DNA of 64,000 nucleotides. It comes from Bacillota bacterium (GTDB lineage: Bacteria > Bacillota > Clostridia > DSM-8532). Under the pieces are notes generated by a model, which saw only the letters and a list, made by a program, of their open reading frames with translations, searched no databases and was not told the origin of the DNA. Location: assembly GCA_023415205.1 (NCBI GenBank), contig JAEZLR010000001.1, positions 1 through 64,000 of the forward strand. Direction: 5' to 3'. The position numbers were made by a program, and so were the translations under genes. Shown one piece after another: positions 49,923-59,800 of this stretch. Position 1 is the first letter of the stretch, and each line of letters begins with the position of its first letter.

Positions 49923-49954
49923 GAATAGCCGCCTTAATACTAAAGCGGCTATTC
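49923..49954 (-). terminator. Hairpin after ftsH
   Basis: GAATAGCCGC and GCGGCTATTC form a 10-bp stem between ftsH and the methyltransferase gene. The T-run is weak, so termination may be partial. Confidence 0.6.
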
Positions 49955-50019
49955 CAAAATTTAAAACTTACGATGGAGCAACGGCTGGCAAACGGCTGTT
50001 GCCCTTTACCCTTACCGTT

Positions 50020-51861
50020 TTAGACATTAACCGGAGCATTGTATCCGTTTTTGAAGATCTCTTCAAATTCATCGGCATCCAGGCGTTCTTTTTCCAGAAG
50101 CGCCTTGGCAATATCCTCAAGCTTTTGCATATTCTCGGTAAGAATTTCCTTTACCCGGTTGTAGGCGCCGTCAATGATCTTCTTAACCTCTGCGTCAATC
50201 TTGGCTGAGACTTCCTCACTGTAGTTACGGGTATGACCGTAGCTCTTACCTAAGAAGACCTCATCGTTTTCATCACCAAAGATCATGTTAGTGAGGTCCT
50301 CGCTCATGCCGTATTTAGTGATCATATTCCTTGCAATACCATTGGCGTTCTTAAGGTCGCTGGAGGCACCCGTGCTGATTTCACCCAGCACCAGCTCTTC
50401 GGCGGCTCTTCCGCCAAGGCTGACAATAATCTGCTCAACTAGCTGCGCCTTGGTGGTATACTGGCGATCCTCATCGGGCTTGTAGGAGGTAAAGCCTCCG
50501 GCACGGCCTGAGGGAACAATGGTGACACGGTCAATTTTAACGGTAGTGGAAACCACACGCACCGCTATGGCATGACCGGCCTCATGGTAAGCTGTAAGCT
50601 TCTTTTCTTTATCGCTGATAACACGGCTCTTCTTCTCAGGGCCCATCATGACCTTATAGTTAGCTTCCTTGATTTCCAGCATGGAAACCTCTTTACGGTT
50701 CTTACGGGCGGCCAGCAGTGCTGCTTCATTCAGAAGATTTTCCAGATCGGCTCCGGTAAAGCCCGGGGTTGTTTTGGCAATATCCTTAAGGTCCACATCA
50801 GGACCCAGGGGTTTATTTTTGGAATGTACCCGCAAAATAGCTTCGCGGCCCTTAATGTCAGGATAACTGACCACCACCTGGCGGTCAAAACGACCGGGAC
50901 GCATCAAGGCCGGGTCAAGGATATCCGGGCGGTTGGTGGCAGCCAGAATGATAACACCTTCGTTGACACCAAAACCATCCATCTCCACAAGAAGCTGATT
51001 GAGGGTTTGCTCACGTTCATCGTGCCCACCGCCCAAGCCTGCGCCTCTATGACGGCCCACGGCATCAATTTCATCTATAAAAATGATACAGGGGGCATTT
51101 TTCTTGGCTTGCTCAAACAAATCGCGCACGCGGGAAGCACCCACGCCCACGAACATTTCAACAAAGTCAGAGCCGCTGATGGAGAAGAAGGGTGTTCCTG
51201 CTTCTCCTGCAACCGCTTTGGCCAAAAGGGTTTTACCTGTACCGGGAGGCCCCACAAGAAGAACGCCCTTGGGAATACGGGCACCCAGCTCAACATACTT
51301 TCTGGGTTCCTTCAGGAACTCAACGATTTCCTCAAGCTCCTCTTTTTCCTCGTCTGCACCGGCCACATCATTGAATCGGACCTTCATCTTCCCGTCCTCA
51401 TTTGCCATACGGGCCTTGCTCTTACCAAAGGACATAACCCGGTTTCCACCGCCCTGGGATTGCTGGATAAAGAAAATCCAGAAGAAAACAAAGAGGATGA
51501 CCATGGCAAACATGGGCAGCATCTCAAGCCACCACGGAGGGCTTGATTTCTTCTCTATATCGTAATTCTGCAGCTTTCCTTCATCAAAAGCGGTATCCAA
51601 GAGGCCAATAAAGGAGTCCTGAGAAAGGAAGCTGATACTGTATCTATAATCCGGGGAAAGCGTTCCCGAGGCCTGGCTGAGAACCACCTCGGCAGTAAGC
51701 GTACCCACCATGACGCTTTTTACGTTACCAGCGTTTAGCTCCCTACGGAAATCAGAGTATTTCATTTCAGTAGGATTGCTGATGTTGGTGTACATCATAA
51801 TGATCAGGGCCATGATCACAAATATGATGATGTAAAAACTAAAGCCCCTAGCATTTTTCAA
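50020..51861 (-). CDS. ftsH: ATP-dependent zinc metalloprotease FtsH
   Basis: A 613-residue membrane AAA+ protease. Two N-terminal helices (about 8-24 and 114-132) flank an extracytoplasmic segment; the AAA domain has Walker A GPPGTGKT (204-211), Walker B CIIFIDEIDAVG (258-269) and the SRH region RPDILDPALMRPGRFD; the peptidase domain has HEAGH (426-430). It degrades membrane and regulatory proteins. Gene order tilS-hpt-ftsH is conserved in Bacillota. GGAGGG before the ATG. Confidence 0.97.
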   Translation of the reverse strand: MKNARGFSFYIIIFVIMALIIMMYTNISNPTEMKYSDFRRELNAGNVKSVMVGTLTAEVVLSQASGTLSPDYRYSISFLSQDSFIGLLDTAFDEGKLQNYDIEKKSSPPWWLEMLPMFAMVILFVFFWIFFIQQSQGGGNRVMSFGKSKARMANEDGKMKVRFNDVAGADEEKEELEEIVEFLKEPRKYVELGARIPKGVLLVGPPGTGKTLLAKAVAGEAGTPFFSISGSDFVEMFVGVGASRVRDLFEQAKKNAPCIIFIDEIDAVGRHRGAGLGGGHDEREQTLNQLLVEMDGFGVNEGVIILAATNRPDILDPALMRPGRFDRQVVVSYPDIKGREAILRVHSKNKPLGPDVDLKDIAKTTPGFTGADLENLLNEAALLAARKNRKEVSMLEIKEANYKVMMGPEKKSRVISDKEKKLTAYHEAGHAIAVRVVSTTVKIDRVTIVPSGRAGGFTSYKPDEDRQYTTKAQLVEQIIVSLGGRAAEELVLGEISTGASSDLKNANGIARNMITKYGMSEDLTNMIFGDENDEVFLGKSYGHTRNYSEEVSAKIDAEVKKIIDGAYNRVKEILTENMQKLEDIAKALLEKERLDADEFEEIFKNGYNAPVNV

Positions 51862-51964
51862 TTAATTCACCCTCCTGTGAAGGCCATGTGCACATTTATA
51901 TTAAATAAGTAGGCCATTCAAAATTATTATATTATGGTAACATACTGAATATAAAAAAACAACC

Positions 51965-52486
51965 TTATATTTCCTCTACAACGCACACATCAGGCAGGTT
52001 ACGATACTTTTCAGCGTAGTCCAGCCCATAACCGATAACAAACTTGTCCGGGATTATTATACCCTGATAATCTACTTCTAATTGCACCTTTCTTCTGGAG
52101 GGCTTGTCTAAAATAGTACAGACCTTCACACTGGCACAATGCTTGGCTGCAAACAAGTCCTTCAAGTATGTAAGCGTCAAGCCTGTATCAATTAGATCCT
52201 CAACAATCAGTACATGTTTCCCGGTAATATCATAATCTATATCCTTGAGAATTCTAACGACACCCGAGGAAACCGTTGAGTTTCCATAGCTGCTGACTGA
52301 AATAAAATCTACGCTGACAGGAACGGTGATGGCCCGGCAAAGGTCGGACAAAAACATGAAACCACCCTTTAAAACGCCTACCAATAACAACTCCTTGCCC
52401 TCATAATCCTCGGAAATCCTCCGGGCCAATTCTTCTGTCTTAGCCTTTAATTCATCTCTGCTGATTAAAACCTTCATTTTTGCCAT
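51965..52486 (-). CDS. hpt: Hypoxanthine phosphoribosyltransferase
   Basis: A 173-residue purine salvage enzyme converting hypoxanthine (and often guanine) plus PRPP to IMP (GMP). The PRPP motif VLIVEDLIDTGLTL (about 94-107), LLVGVLKGGFMF and FISVSSYG are diagnostic. ATG at 52486 (MAKMKV) is nine bases after GGAGGAG; longer frames overlap tilS. It lies directly after tilS and before ftsH, as in Bacillus. Confidence 0.96.
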   Translation of the reverse strand: MAKMKVLISRDELKAKTEELARRISEDYEGKELLLVGVLKGGFMFLSDLCRAITVPVSVDFISVSSYGNSTVSSGVVRILKDIDYDITGKHVLIVEDLIDTGLTLTYLKDLFAAKHCASVKVCTILDKPSRRKVQLEVDYQGIIIPDKFVIGYGLDYAEKYRNLPDVCVVEEI

Positions 52487-52505
52487 TGCTGTTTTCTCCT
52501 CCATC

Positions 52506-53879
52506 TTAAATCGCTGTCCAGGTGAGCACCCAAACCCTCTGGGTCTCATCACTGGCCCTGAAGTCTTGTGACGTTCTTCTTCCGACAACCCACACAACCT
52601 TGTTATCTGTGGCTACCAGAGGAATGGAACTGCGCTGCTCACTGGGAACCTTGGCATCTATAAAGTATTCTTTTAATTTTTTCTCTCCTATGGAACCCCG
52701 GAGATGAATCCTGTCACCCTCACAACGGTTCCTTAGGGTTATTCCACCTTTAAGCTTATCATAATCAAAAAGCTGCACTAAATCCTTCTCTTTAATAGTG
52801 TCCGGCCTTCCGTAACGCAAATAGGCCTCCTTCGCAGGCATAATCATCCCCGAAAGGATTCCTCCGGCTTCTTTGACAAAGGTAGTCCCCTCCGGGACAA
52901 CCGGATAGGTATAGGGATTTACCCGAAAGGTACTTCGGCTTTCCTCCCTAATAACCCTTCTCAGAATCAATTGGCCGTAGGATACTTTCGCCACAGCCTC
53001 CCTGGGGAGATTCAAGCTCTTGCCGGTCCCTTTGCCCAAAAGCTCCAGAACCTTAGAAACATGGATCCATTCCAAATTTTTTCGATTGGTGTTTATTCTC
53101 TCCCAAGCCAGTCTGATTATCCTCTTTATCAGAGCATCCGGGCAGCTTTTCAATTTTTCAATGGAAAGAACAACGGAATCAACTTCCGAATCCCTTACAC
53201 CTTCCTCGATCAGGCAGCTTTCAAAGGCTTCCCGGGCGGCTTGCTCCAAAAAGCGCCTGTCGTCGCCAATCAGCTTTGAAAGACGTACAAGCTGCTCATT
53301 GAAATCTACCGAGAACCTTTCCTTGATTAAGGGGAAAAGCTCATTCCGGATACGGTTTCTTGTATAATCACAGGTAAGGTTACTGCTGTCCATTCGATAG
53401 TCAATGTGATGCTCCTCGAGAAAGCAAAGGATTTCCTCTCTGGAAACATTGAGCAGAGGTCGGATAATGGCACCCTGCCTCATCTCCATACCACACAGCC
53501 CATCCAAGCCCGCACCCCTCAGTAAATGGAGCATGACGGTTTCGGCCTGATCCTCCTTTTGGTGGGCTACCGCTATCACCTGGGCCCCGGTTTTCTTAAG
53601 CATCTGGGTGAAAATCCGGTAGCGTTCTTCCCGGCCAGCTTCCTCCAGTGAAAGGCCCCTGGTTTTGGCCACGGACCGGATATCCACATAATGGAGCTCC
53701 AAAGGGATTTCCCACCTCTTGCAAAACTCTTGAACCAGGGCCGCATCCCCATCTGCCTCCGCTCCGCGCAGGCCATGGTGAACATGTACGGCTGTCAGTG
53801 AAAGTCCCATTTCCTTTTCAAGGTGCTTTAAAACAAAAAGAAGGCCCATGGAGTCGGCGCCGCCGGACACTCCGACCAC
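52506..53879 (-). CDS. tilS: tRNA(Ile)-lysidine synthase
   Basis: An ATP-dependent enzyme that turns the anticodon C34 of tRNA-Ile(CAU) to lysidine. From the GTG at 53879 it has 457 residues, with the PP-loop SGGADS at residues 5-10, VHVHHGLRGAEADGDA, and the C-terminal TilS domain (YFIDAKVPSEQRSSIPLV). The coding frame continues about 20 codons further up to 53939 (LLDRVKKDIAAFGLIEKGW), which matches the usual TilS N-terminus, but holds no ATG, GTG or TTG before a stop at 53964. A CTG or other rare start, or a small indel near 53945, is therefore likely. Confidence 0.93.
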   Translation of the reverse strand: MVGVSGGADSMGLLFVLKHLEKEMGLSLTAVHVHHGLRGAEADGDAALVQEFCKRWEIPLELHYVDIRSVAKTRGLSLEEAGREERYRIFTQMLKKTGAQVIAVAHQKEDQAETVMLHLLRGAGLDGLCGMEMRQGAIIRPLLNVSREEILCFLEEHHIDYRMDSSNLTCDYTRNRIRNELFPLIKERFSVDFNEQLVRLSKLIGDDRRFLEQAAREAFESCLIEEGVRDSEVDSVVLSIEKLKSCPDALIKRIIRLAWERINTNRKNLEWIHVSKVLELLGKGTGKSLNLPREAVAKVSYGQLILRRVIREESRSTFRVNPYTYPVVPEGTTFVKEAGGILSGMIMPAKEAYLRYGRPDTIKEKDLVQLFDYDKLKGGITLRNRCEGDRIHLRGSIGEKKLKEYFIDAKVPSEQRSSIPLVATDNKVVWVVGRRTSQDFRASDETQRVWVLTWTAI

Positions 53880-54015
53880 AACCCTCCAACCCTTTTCAAT
53901 AAGCCCAAAGGCTGCAATATCCTTTTTTACCCGATCCAGTAATATACCATCATCCCCTGTTGTTTACCCAATTCCAAAACCAGCCTTCAATAAAGCCCTT
54001 CGTTGATAGGGGCTT

Positions 54016-55350
54016 TTATCGGGGCTGGTCGTCATACATCCGGTTTCCAAACTTGGTGTATTGGGGAATCCAGGCCAGTTCAACCGTTCCCGTCGATCCG
54101 TTTCTATGCTTGGAGATAATGATTTCTACAACATTCCGCTTATCGGATTCCTCATTGTAGTAGTCATCTCGGTAAAGAAACATAACCATGTCGGCATCCT
54201 GCTCAATGGCCCCCGATTCTCTCAAGTCACTCAAAATAGGCCGGTGATCCTGACGCTGCTCAGGCGCGCGGCTGAGCTGGGACAGTGCGATGATGGGAAC
54301 ATTGAGTTCCTTGGCCATGATTTTTAGTGACCGGGAAATCTCTGAAATCTCCTGCTGGCGGTTATCCGTCTTCTTCCGCCCTTCCATGAGCTGGAGGTAG
54401 TCGATAATCACAAGGCCCAGCCCTTTTTCCAGCTTAAGCTTCCGAAGCTTTGACATCATTTCCATGACATTGGTGCTGGCGTTATCATCAATATAGATGG
54501 GCGACTTGGACAGCGGGCCCAAGGAAAACCCTATCTTCTTCCAATCCTCTGCCTCCAGCTTGCCCGTACGCATCTTTTCCAGATCCACCATGGATTCCAG
54601 GGACAGAATACGATTAACCAACTGAACCCGGGACATTTCCAGGCTGAAAATGGCTACCGGGAACTTCCGAAGGGCGGCATTCACCGCAATATTCAGGACA
54701 AAGGAGGTTTTACCCATGGCCGGACGGGCCGCAATCAAGATAAGATCTGAGTTCTGGAAGCCCGAGGTCTTCCGGTCCAGATCAATAAACCCGCTGGGAA
54801 CCCCGGTAAGGTCCCCTTTGTTCTGGCAGAGCTCCTCCAGCTGTGTAAAGGTTTTATCCAGAACGGTATTAATGGACTCAAGGCCTGTGCGGTTCAAACC
54901 CTGGGAAAGATCAAAAATGCTCTTCTCCGCCTGATTGAGCACCTCCATGCCCTCCATGGCCCCCTGATAGCCCAAATCCGATATTTTGCCTGAAACGGCA
55001 ATAAGGCTTCTTAATAAAGCCTTATCCTCGATGATTGATGCATAGTGGGAGACATTGGCCGTTGTGGGCACACTGTTGGCAAGGTGGGCAATATAATCCA
55101 GATCGCCCACCTTTTCAAGGGTTCCACGCCGGGACAGGGCGTCGGATACCGTAACGATATCCACGGGCAGGCTGTCTTCATACAGGGACAGAATGGCCTC
55201 GTAGATTTCTTTATGCTTCTCAAGATAGAAAGCATCGGCCTTGAGCCTGCCGCTAACCTCGGACAAGGCGTTTCGGTCGATTAAAAGCGCCCCCAAAACC
55301 GATTGTTCCGCTTCCACGTGATGGGGCGGAATCCTCGTAAAATCATCCAT
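54016..55350 (-). CDS. dnaB: Replicative DNA helicase
   Basis: A 444-residue DnaB. The N-terminal helical domain opens with the family's DDFTRIPPHHVEAEQSVLGA; the RecA-like domain has Walker A ARPAMGKTS, the Walker B region LVIIDYLQLM and ALSQLSRAPEQRQDHRPILS, and ends with RNGSTGTVELAW. Hexameric 5'-3' helicase at the replication fork. ATG at 55350 is the family start; a longer frame overlaps rplI by 26 bp. Follows rplI, as in many Bacillota. Confidence 0.97.
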   Translation of the reverse strand: MDDFTRIPPHHVEAEQSVLGALLIDRNALSEVSGRLKADAFYLEKHKEIYEAILSLYEDSLPVDIVTVSDALSRRGTLEKVGDLDYIAHLANSVPTTANVSHYASIIEDKALLRSLIAVSGKISDLGYQGAMEGMEVLNQAEKSIFDLSQGLNRTGLESINTVLDKTFTQLEELCQNKGDLTGVPSGFIDLDRKTSGFQNSDLILIAARPAMGKTSFVLNIAVNAALRKFPVAIFSLEMSRVQLVNRILSLESMVDLEKMRTGKLEAEDWKKIGFSLGPLSKSPIYIDDNASTNVMEMMSKLRKLKLEKGLGLVIIDYLQLMEGRKKTDNRQQEISEISRSLKIMAKELNVPIIALSQLSRAPEQRQDHRPILSDLRESGAIEQDADMVMFLYRDDYYNEESDKRNVVEIIISKHRNGSTGTVELAWIPQYTKFGNRMYDDQPR

Positions 55351-55366
55351 TACAACCCCCGGAAGC

Positions 55367-55822
55367 TTACGCTGTCTGATCATTCTCCACAATAACCTTC
55401 ATTTTGGTAGTCACACCGGCGTAGAGCTTGATCTCAACCTCGGTTTCACCCAGAGAACGAATGGGCTCAGGAAGATTCAACATTTTTTTGTCTATGGCAA
55501 CCTTGTGCTGGGCCTTTAGCTGATCGGCAATATCCTTGCCTGTAATGGATCCAAAGAGCTTTCCATTGGAACCGGCCTTGGATTTGACTGTAACGGTGAG
55601 TTTGGAAATTTTTGCAGCTAAAGCTTTAGCGTCGGAAACCTCGGTATCCTTCCGGTGCTTTTCGGCGTTTTGCTTGGCTTTGGCTTCATTCACGGCTGCA
55701 GTCGTTGCCTCGGCGGCTAAACCCTTAGGAATAAGAAAATTTCTTGCATAACCGTCATTGACGTCAACGATCTGATCTTTTTTTCCTAGGGTCTTCACAT
55801 CCTGTTTCAAAATAACTTTCAT
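55367..55822 (-). CDS. rplI: 50S ribosomal protein L9
   Basis: A 151-residue L9: N-terminal domain MKVILKQDVKTLGKKDQIVD with the RNA-binding GYARNFLIPKGLA motif, a long connecting helix (about 40-75), and a C-terminal domain containing NGKLFGSITGKDIADQL. Normal length. Lies between the MazG-like gene and dnaB. Confidence 0.98.
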   Translation of the reverse strand: MKVILKQDVKTLGKKDQIVDVNDGYARNFLIPKGLAAEATTAAVNEAKAKQNAEKHRKDTEVSDAKALAAKISKLTVTVKSKAGSNGKLFGSITGKDIADQLKAQHKVAIDKKMLNLPEPIRSLGETEVEIKLYAGVTTKMKVIVENDQTA

Positions 55823-55878
55823 CGTGCAACCTCCATGCTATTGTGATTGGTGAGTTGTCGGTTGCCCGGTTAATCAGC

Positions 55879-56217
55879 CTATGAAGCATTCCCTGCTTGG
55901 GGGTTATGATTCCTGATACGGGACAAAGCAGACAAATCACCAAAATATTTTTCGGTATCATGCTCCTGCAACAGGCCAAGACGAATCTTGGAGGCAATCT
56001 GTTTCTCCAGGGCGGCATAGTCAAGACCCAGCCTTCTGGAGAGGAGATAGCTGACAATAATGGCATCCGAAAGGGTATCCAGTGCCACATCCCTGATATC
56101 CTCACAGGTCTCCGAGCTCATCTCTGCAAAGAGATGGGAGACCGCCAGGAGCAGATCACTTTTCAAACTTTCAATCAACCGCATATTCTTTGTGATATCC
56201 ATTCCTTTAACACTCAT
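55879..56217 (-). CDS. MazG-like family protein
   Basis: A 112-residue helical protein of the small MazG-like family (KNMRLIESLKSDLLLAVSHL, then LDTLSDAIIVSYLLSRRLGLDYAALEKQI). Members usually lie between rpsR and rplI in Clostridia, as here. The classic ExxE...ExxD metal site of true MazG is not obvious, so catalytic activity is doubtful. An alternative start at the second Met (five codons later) cannot be excluded. Confidence 0.8.
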   Translation of the reverse strand: MSVKGMDITKNMRLIESLKSDLLLAVSHLFAEMSSETCEDIRDVALDTLSDAIIVSYLLSRRLGLDYAALEKQIASKIRLGLLQEHDTEKYFGDLSALSRIRNHNPQAGNAS

Positions 56218-56363
56218 TGATCACTTCAACCCCAATCTGTCAATCATTATAACATTGGGCGGGTTCAAGTTCCAATTTCCCAGAATGAGCTTTTTATGCG
56301 GTGATTAGGAGAAACCCTTAAACGTGGCGAATCTCCTTACGGTGAAATGGCGCCATTGAAATA

Positions 56364-56391
56364 CAGCCTATAGATCTCAATCTATAGGCTG
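56364..56391 (-). terminator. Hairpin after rpsR
   Basis: CAGCCTATAGAT and ATCTATAGGCTG form a perfect 12-bp stem around CTCA, 11 bp after the rpsR stop. The T-run on the minus strand is short (TATTT), so it may be a partial terminator or a stabilising hairpin within the operon. Confidence 0.55.
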
Positions 56392-56402
56392 CTTAATACG
56401 CA

Positions 56403-56693
56403 TTAGTCGGTTGTATAAGGTAATAAGGCAATGTGACGAGCTCTTTTAATGGCTACTGTCAGTTGACGCTGATGCTTTGCACAGCTTCCGGAAATTCTTC
56501 TGGGAAGAATCTTTCCTTTTTCCGACAGGAACTTTCTGATCTTCATCAAGTCCTTATAATCTATATCTTCAACCTTATCGACACAGAACTGGCATATCTT
56601 ACGCTTTGCCCTTCTCATGCCGCCGCGGCCTCCCATTTTACCTTCGCCGCCGCCACCCTTTCTAGGGCCTCTATCTTTTTTCATTTCAGACAT
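56403..56693 (-). CDS. rpsR: 30S ribosomal protein S18
   Basis: A 96-residue S18 with the core KICQFCVDKVEDIDYKDLMK, then RRISGSCAKHQRQLTVAIKR and the end ALLPYTTD. Cys-x2-Cys and a third Cys suggest a zinc-binding form. ATG at 56693 (MSEMKK) has GGAGG ten bases upstream. A Gly/Lys-rich N-terminal tail of about 30 residues precedes the core. Usually preceded by rpsF and ssb; here neither is present and a promoter of its own is seen. Confidence 0.96.
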   Translation of the reverse strand: MSEMKKDRGPRKGGGGEGKMGGRGGMRRAKRKICQFCVDKVEDIDYKDLMKIRKFLSEKGKILPRRISGSCAKHQRQLTVAIKRARHIALLPYTTD

Positions 56694-56791
56694 TTGAAGA
56701 ATGCCTCCTTCCAAGACTATCACTCTTTTTTAAGGCATACACGCTTTTTATATCTCTCTATTTATCCGTCAGCTATTTTAATAGCTCAATA

Positions 56792-56821
56792 AATATATCA
56801 CAAACTGATGGAAGATGTCAA
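56792..56821 (-). promoter_or_regulatory. Promoter of the rpsR operon
   Basis: On the minus strand TTGACA (56821-56816), 18 bp, TATATT (56797-56792) with an upstream TG (extended -10). It is followed by an AGCTATT/AATAGCT hairpin in the 5' leader, about 100 bp before rpsR. Confidence 0.7.
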
Positions 56822-56836
56822 CGATAATCCGCTACT

Positions 56837-59800
56837 TCAGGCTATGGTGCTTTGCTGCTGTATATCCTCCATGAGTTTTTTCATGACATCCTGCTCCGGA
56901 AGCGGCTTACTCAAAAGATAACCCTGAATTCTTTCGCAGCGGCGGGTCACAAGATAGTTGAACTGATCCTCGGTCTCAACACCCTCGGCTACAATACTTA
57001 AGCCCAGCTTCTGGCCGATCTCCACGATGGAGCTGATGAGGAAGGCCTTTTCTTTGATTCTGCCTATATTGTCAATAAAGCTTTTATCAATCTTCAAGGT
57101 GTTAATGGGAAGCTGTGTCAAGTAATTGAGGGAGGAATAGCCCGTACCAAAATCATCCAAGGCAAACCGAATGCCCCGGCTTTTTAAGAAAATAATATTC
57201 TTCAGCACCGATTCCATGGATTCCATCATGGCCGACTCGGTGATCTCAAGCTCCAGGAACTCAGGGGCCAGGTCATAGGCCTCTATAAGCCTGATAACCG
57301 TCTCAGCAAAGTTCTCCTGCATCAACTGAATGACTGAGATGTTCACCGACATAATCATCTCACTGTAGCCCTCTTGATGCACCTTCTTGATAAAGCGAAG
57401 CGCCTCCTCAAGAATCCACTCTCCCAAGGGAAGAATCAGCATGGATTCCTCGGCTGCAGGAATGAACTTCATGGGCGAAACCATGCCCAGGACAGGGCTT
57501 TTCCAGCGTACCAGGGCTTCAAAGCCCATAATTCGGCGATCGCAGCTTCTGAACTGGGGCTGGTAGTACAGGAGAAACTCTTTGTTTTCCAGGGCTTCCT
57601 TCAGACTGATACGCAGATTGAGTCGCTCAACCATGGAATCATTCATGCCCTTATCAAAGAAGAGATATTTGTTGTGCTGTTCATCAGCCTTATACATGGC
57701 GGTATCCGCATGCTTCAGCAGGTCGTTAAAGTTATCGGCATCCTTAGGATACAGGGAGATGCCCACATGGGTGGACAGACTGATATTATAGTCCTTGATA
57801 CGAACCAGACCCTCAAGGCTCCTGACCAGGTTTCCGACAAACGTCTCCATAGCAGCTTCCGATTCATAATCACAGACCAACAGAGCAAACTCATCTCCGC
57901 CATTGCGGGAGATATATATGTTTTGAGTGCATATCTTCTCCAGCCGTTTAGCAACGTCGATGAGCAGGCTATCGCCAATGGCATGGCCATAGGAATCATT
58001 GATGATCTTGAAATTGTCCAGATCAATATAGATCAGAGCCATATTGCTGACATGATCATTCTTCTTATTATTAAATATTTCGATGAGACGGCTTCGGTTA
58101 GGAAGGCCTGTAAGGGTATCATAATAGGCCAGCCGGTTAACCTTCTCCTCAATCTCCTTTTTAACGGAATTATCGGTATAGGCACCCGCCATTTTGATGG
58201 GCTTGCCGTTTCCTTCCCAAAGCACCTTTCCCACGGCATAAATCCACTTGATCTGGCCGCTTGAGGTTTTAACACGGTACTCGCATTCATAAAAGGGCGT
58301 ATGGTTCCGGATGTGGTGATTATAGGCTGCAGCCGGGATATCCTGATCCTCAGGAAGAATCATTCGAGTAAGGAATTCATCTTCTCTTCCACAGCATTCC
58401 TCACGCTTAATCTCAAAGATTTCATACCACTTATCCGAGTAAAAATGCGTATTGGTTGTCATATCCCAGTCCCAAATGCCTATATTGCAGGCTTCTACCA
58501 CCAGGTTATGCCGCTCGTCCTTCTCCTGAAGCATTATTTTCTGATGAATAAGCTCATTGAGCTGCTCCTTGAGCTCTTCCTCCGAGGCTGCAAGCTCCTC
58601 GTAAACCGCTGAAAGCTCCTCATGCTTTTCCATCAGCGCGATTTCGGATTTAACCCTGGGGGTGATATCAATACCCATCATTTCATAAATGACAGCACTC
58701 TCGTTCTGGTCTATGATGTTAAGACTGAAGACCACATGCTCGGCACCGCCGTTTCTTGTACGGATGGTCAACTCAAAGTTCTTATCCTTAACGCCCTGGG
58801 ATGCCGCCTCTAGTATTTTCTTAAGCTTCTGCTGATCCTTAAGGCTCAATAAATCAAAGATGGTCAGGGTTTTAACCACCTGCTCCCGCTTATATCCCAG
58901 CCATTCCTCAGCATTCCGGTTAAAGGATAGGATCAGGCCATCTTCCAGGAAAGAAATGATAATAATGTTGGCTGTTTCAACAGCCTTTTTGAAGGATTGC
59001 TCCTCCCGCTTGATTCTTTTACGAAGGAAGACGAAGAAAATCTGGGCACCGACGAGCACTCCCCCGAAAATCACAATAAAAATAATCATGAAAACCAGAA
59101 GGGGATGGGTTTGATTAAAGAGATCATCCTTCGGAGAAGTGACGGCAATACTCCAGGGCAGCTCTCCCACCTTGGTAAAGCCCATGAATTTCTTCTGCCC
59201 TTTAAAGAGGTATTCTCCCGAATCGCTTTCCCCTCTCATCATCTGTTCTTCCAAACCCATCAGAGCCTGCATGCTAGCATCGGTCTCAGGGCCGCGGGAG
59301 GTTTCATTTCCAGCCAATACTAGGCTTCTGTCCTTATGGGCAATGGTGTTGCCCGCCGCGTCCAGAATATAGGCATAACCGTTGTCACTGAACCTGATAT
59401 TCTCGACCATTACATTGAGAAATTCATGCGTATAGACTGCACAAAGGACGCCTTCCACTGTTTCCCCATTAGGGTAGGGAACACTGAACACAATGCCGCG
59501 CTGGTCCTTTGTGCTGAGGTTTTGGACAAGGGTAACCGAGCTTTCCCCCCTCATGGCCTTGATAAAGAAAGGCTCACCCGAAACATCCAGCCTTTCTCCC
59601 GAATGGCTCTCATAAACCCCGTCAGGTGATATCAAGGCAATTTCCGGGTCATTGGGAAAGTTAAAGGTTTTCTTGATAAGCTCCAGCTTCTCCTGGGCAG
59701 ATGCCTTTTCATTGATGATATCAGCCGTTTGGGAAATTGACCTTAGGCTTGTAAGCCGCCAGTTAATATCATTTTCTACGGCCTTGGCCCCTTGCTGAGC

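Noticed and set aside
50572..51546. 324-codon frame on the plus strand inside ftsH
   Set aside because: It lies opposite the AAA domain of FtsH, where codon structure leaves long antisense frames. The composition is unlike a real protein and there is no start site.
57374..58264. 296-codon frame on the plus strand inside the GGDEF/EAL gene
   Set aside because: It is antisense to the intact GGDEF and EAL motifs, and no ribosome binding site precedes it.
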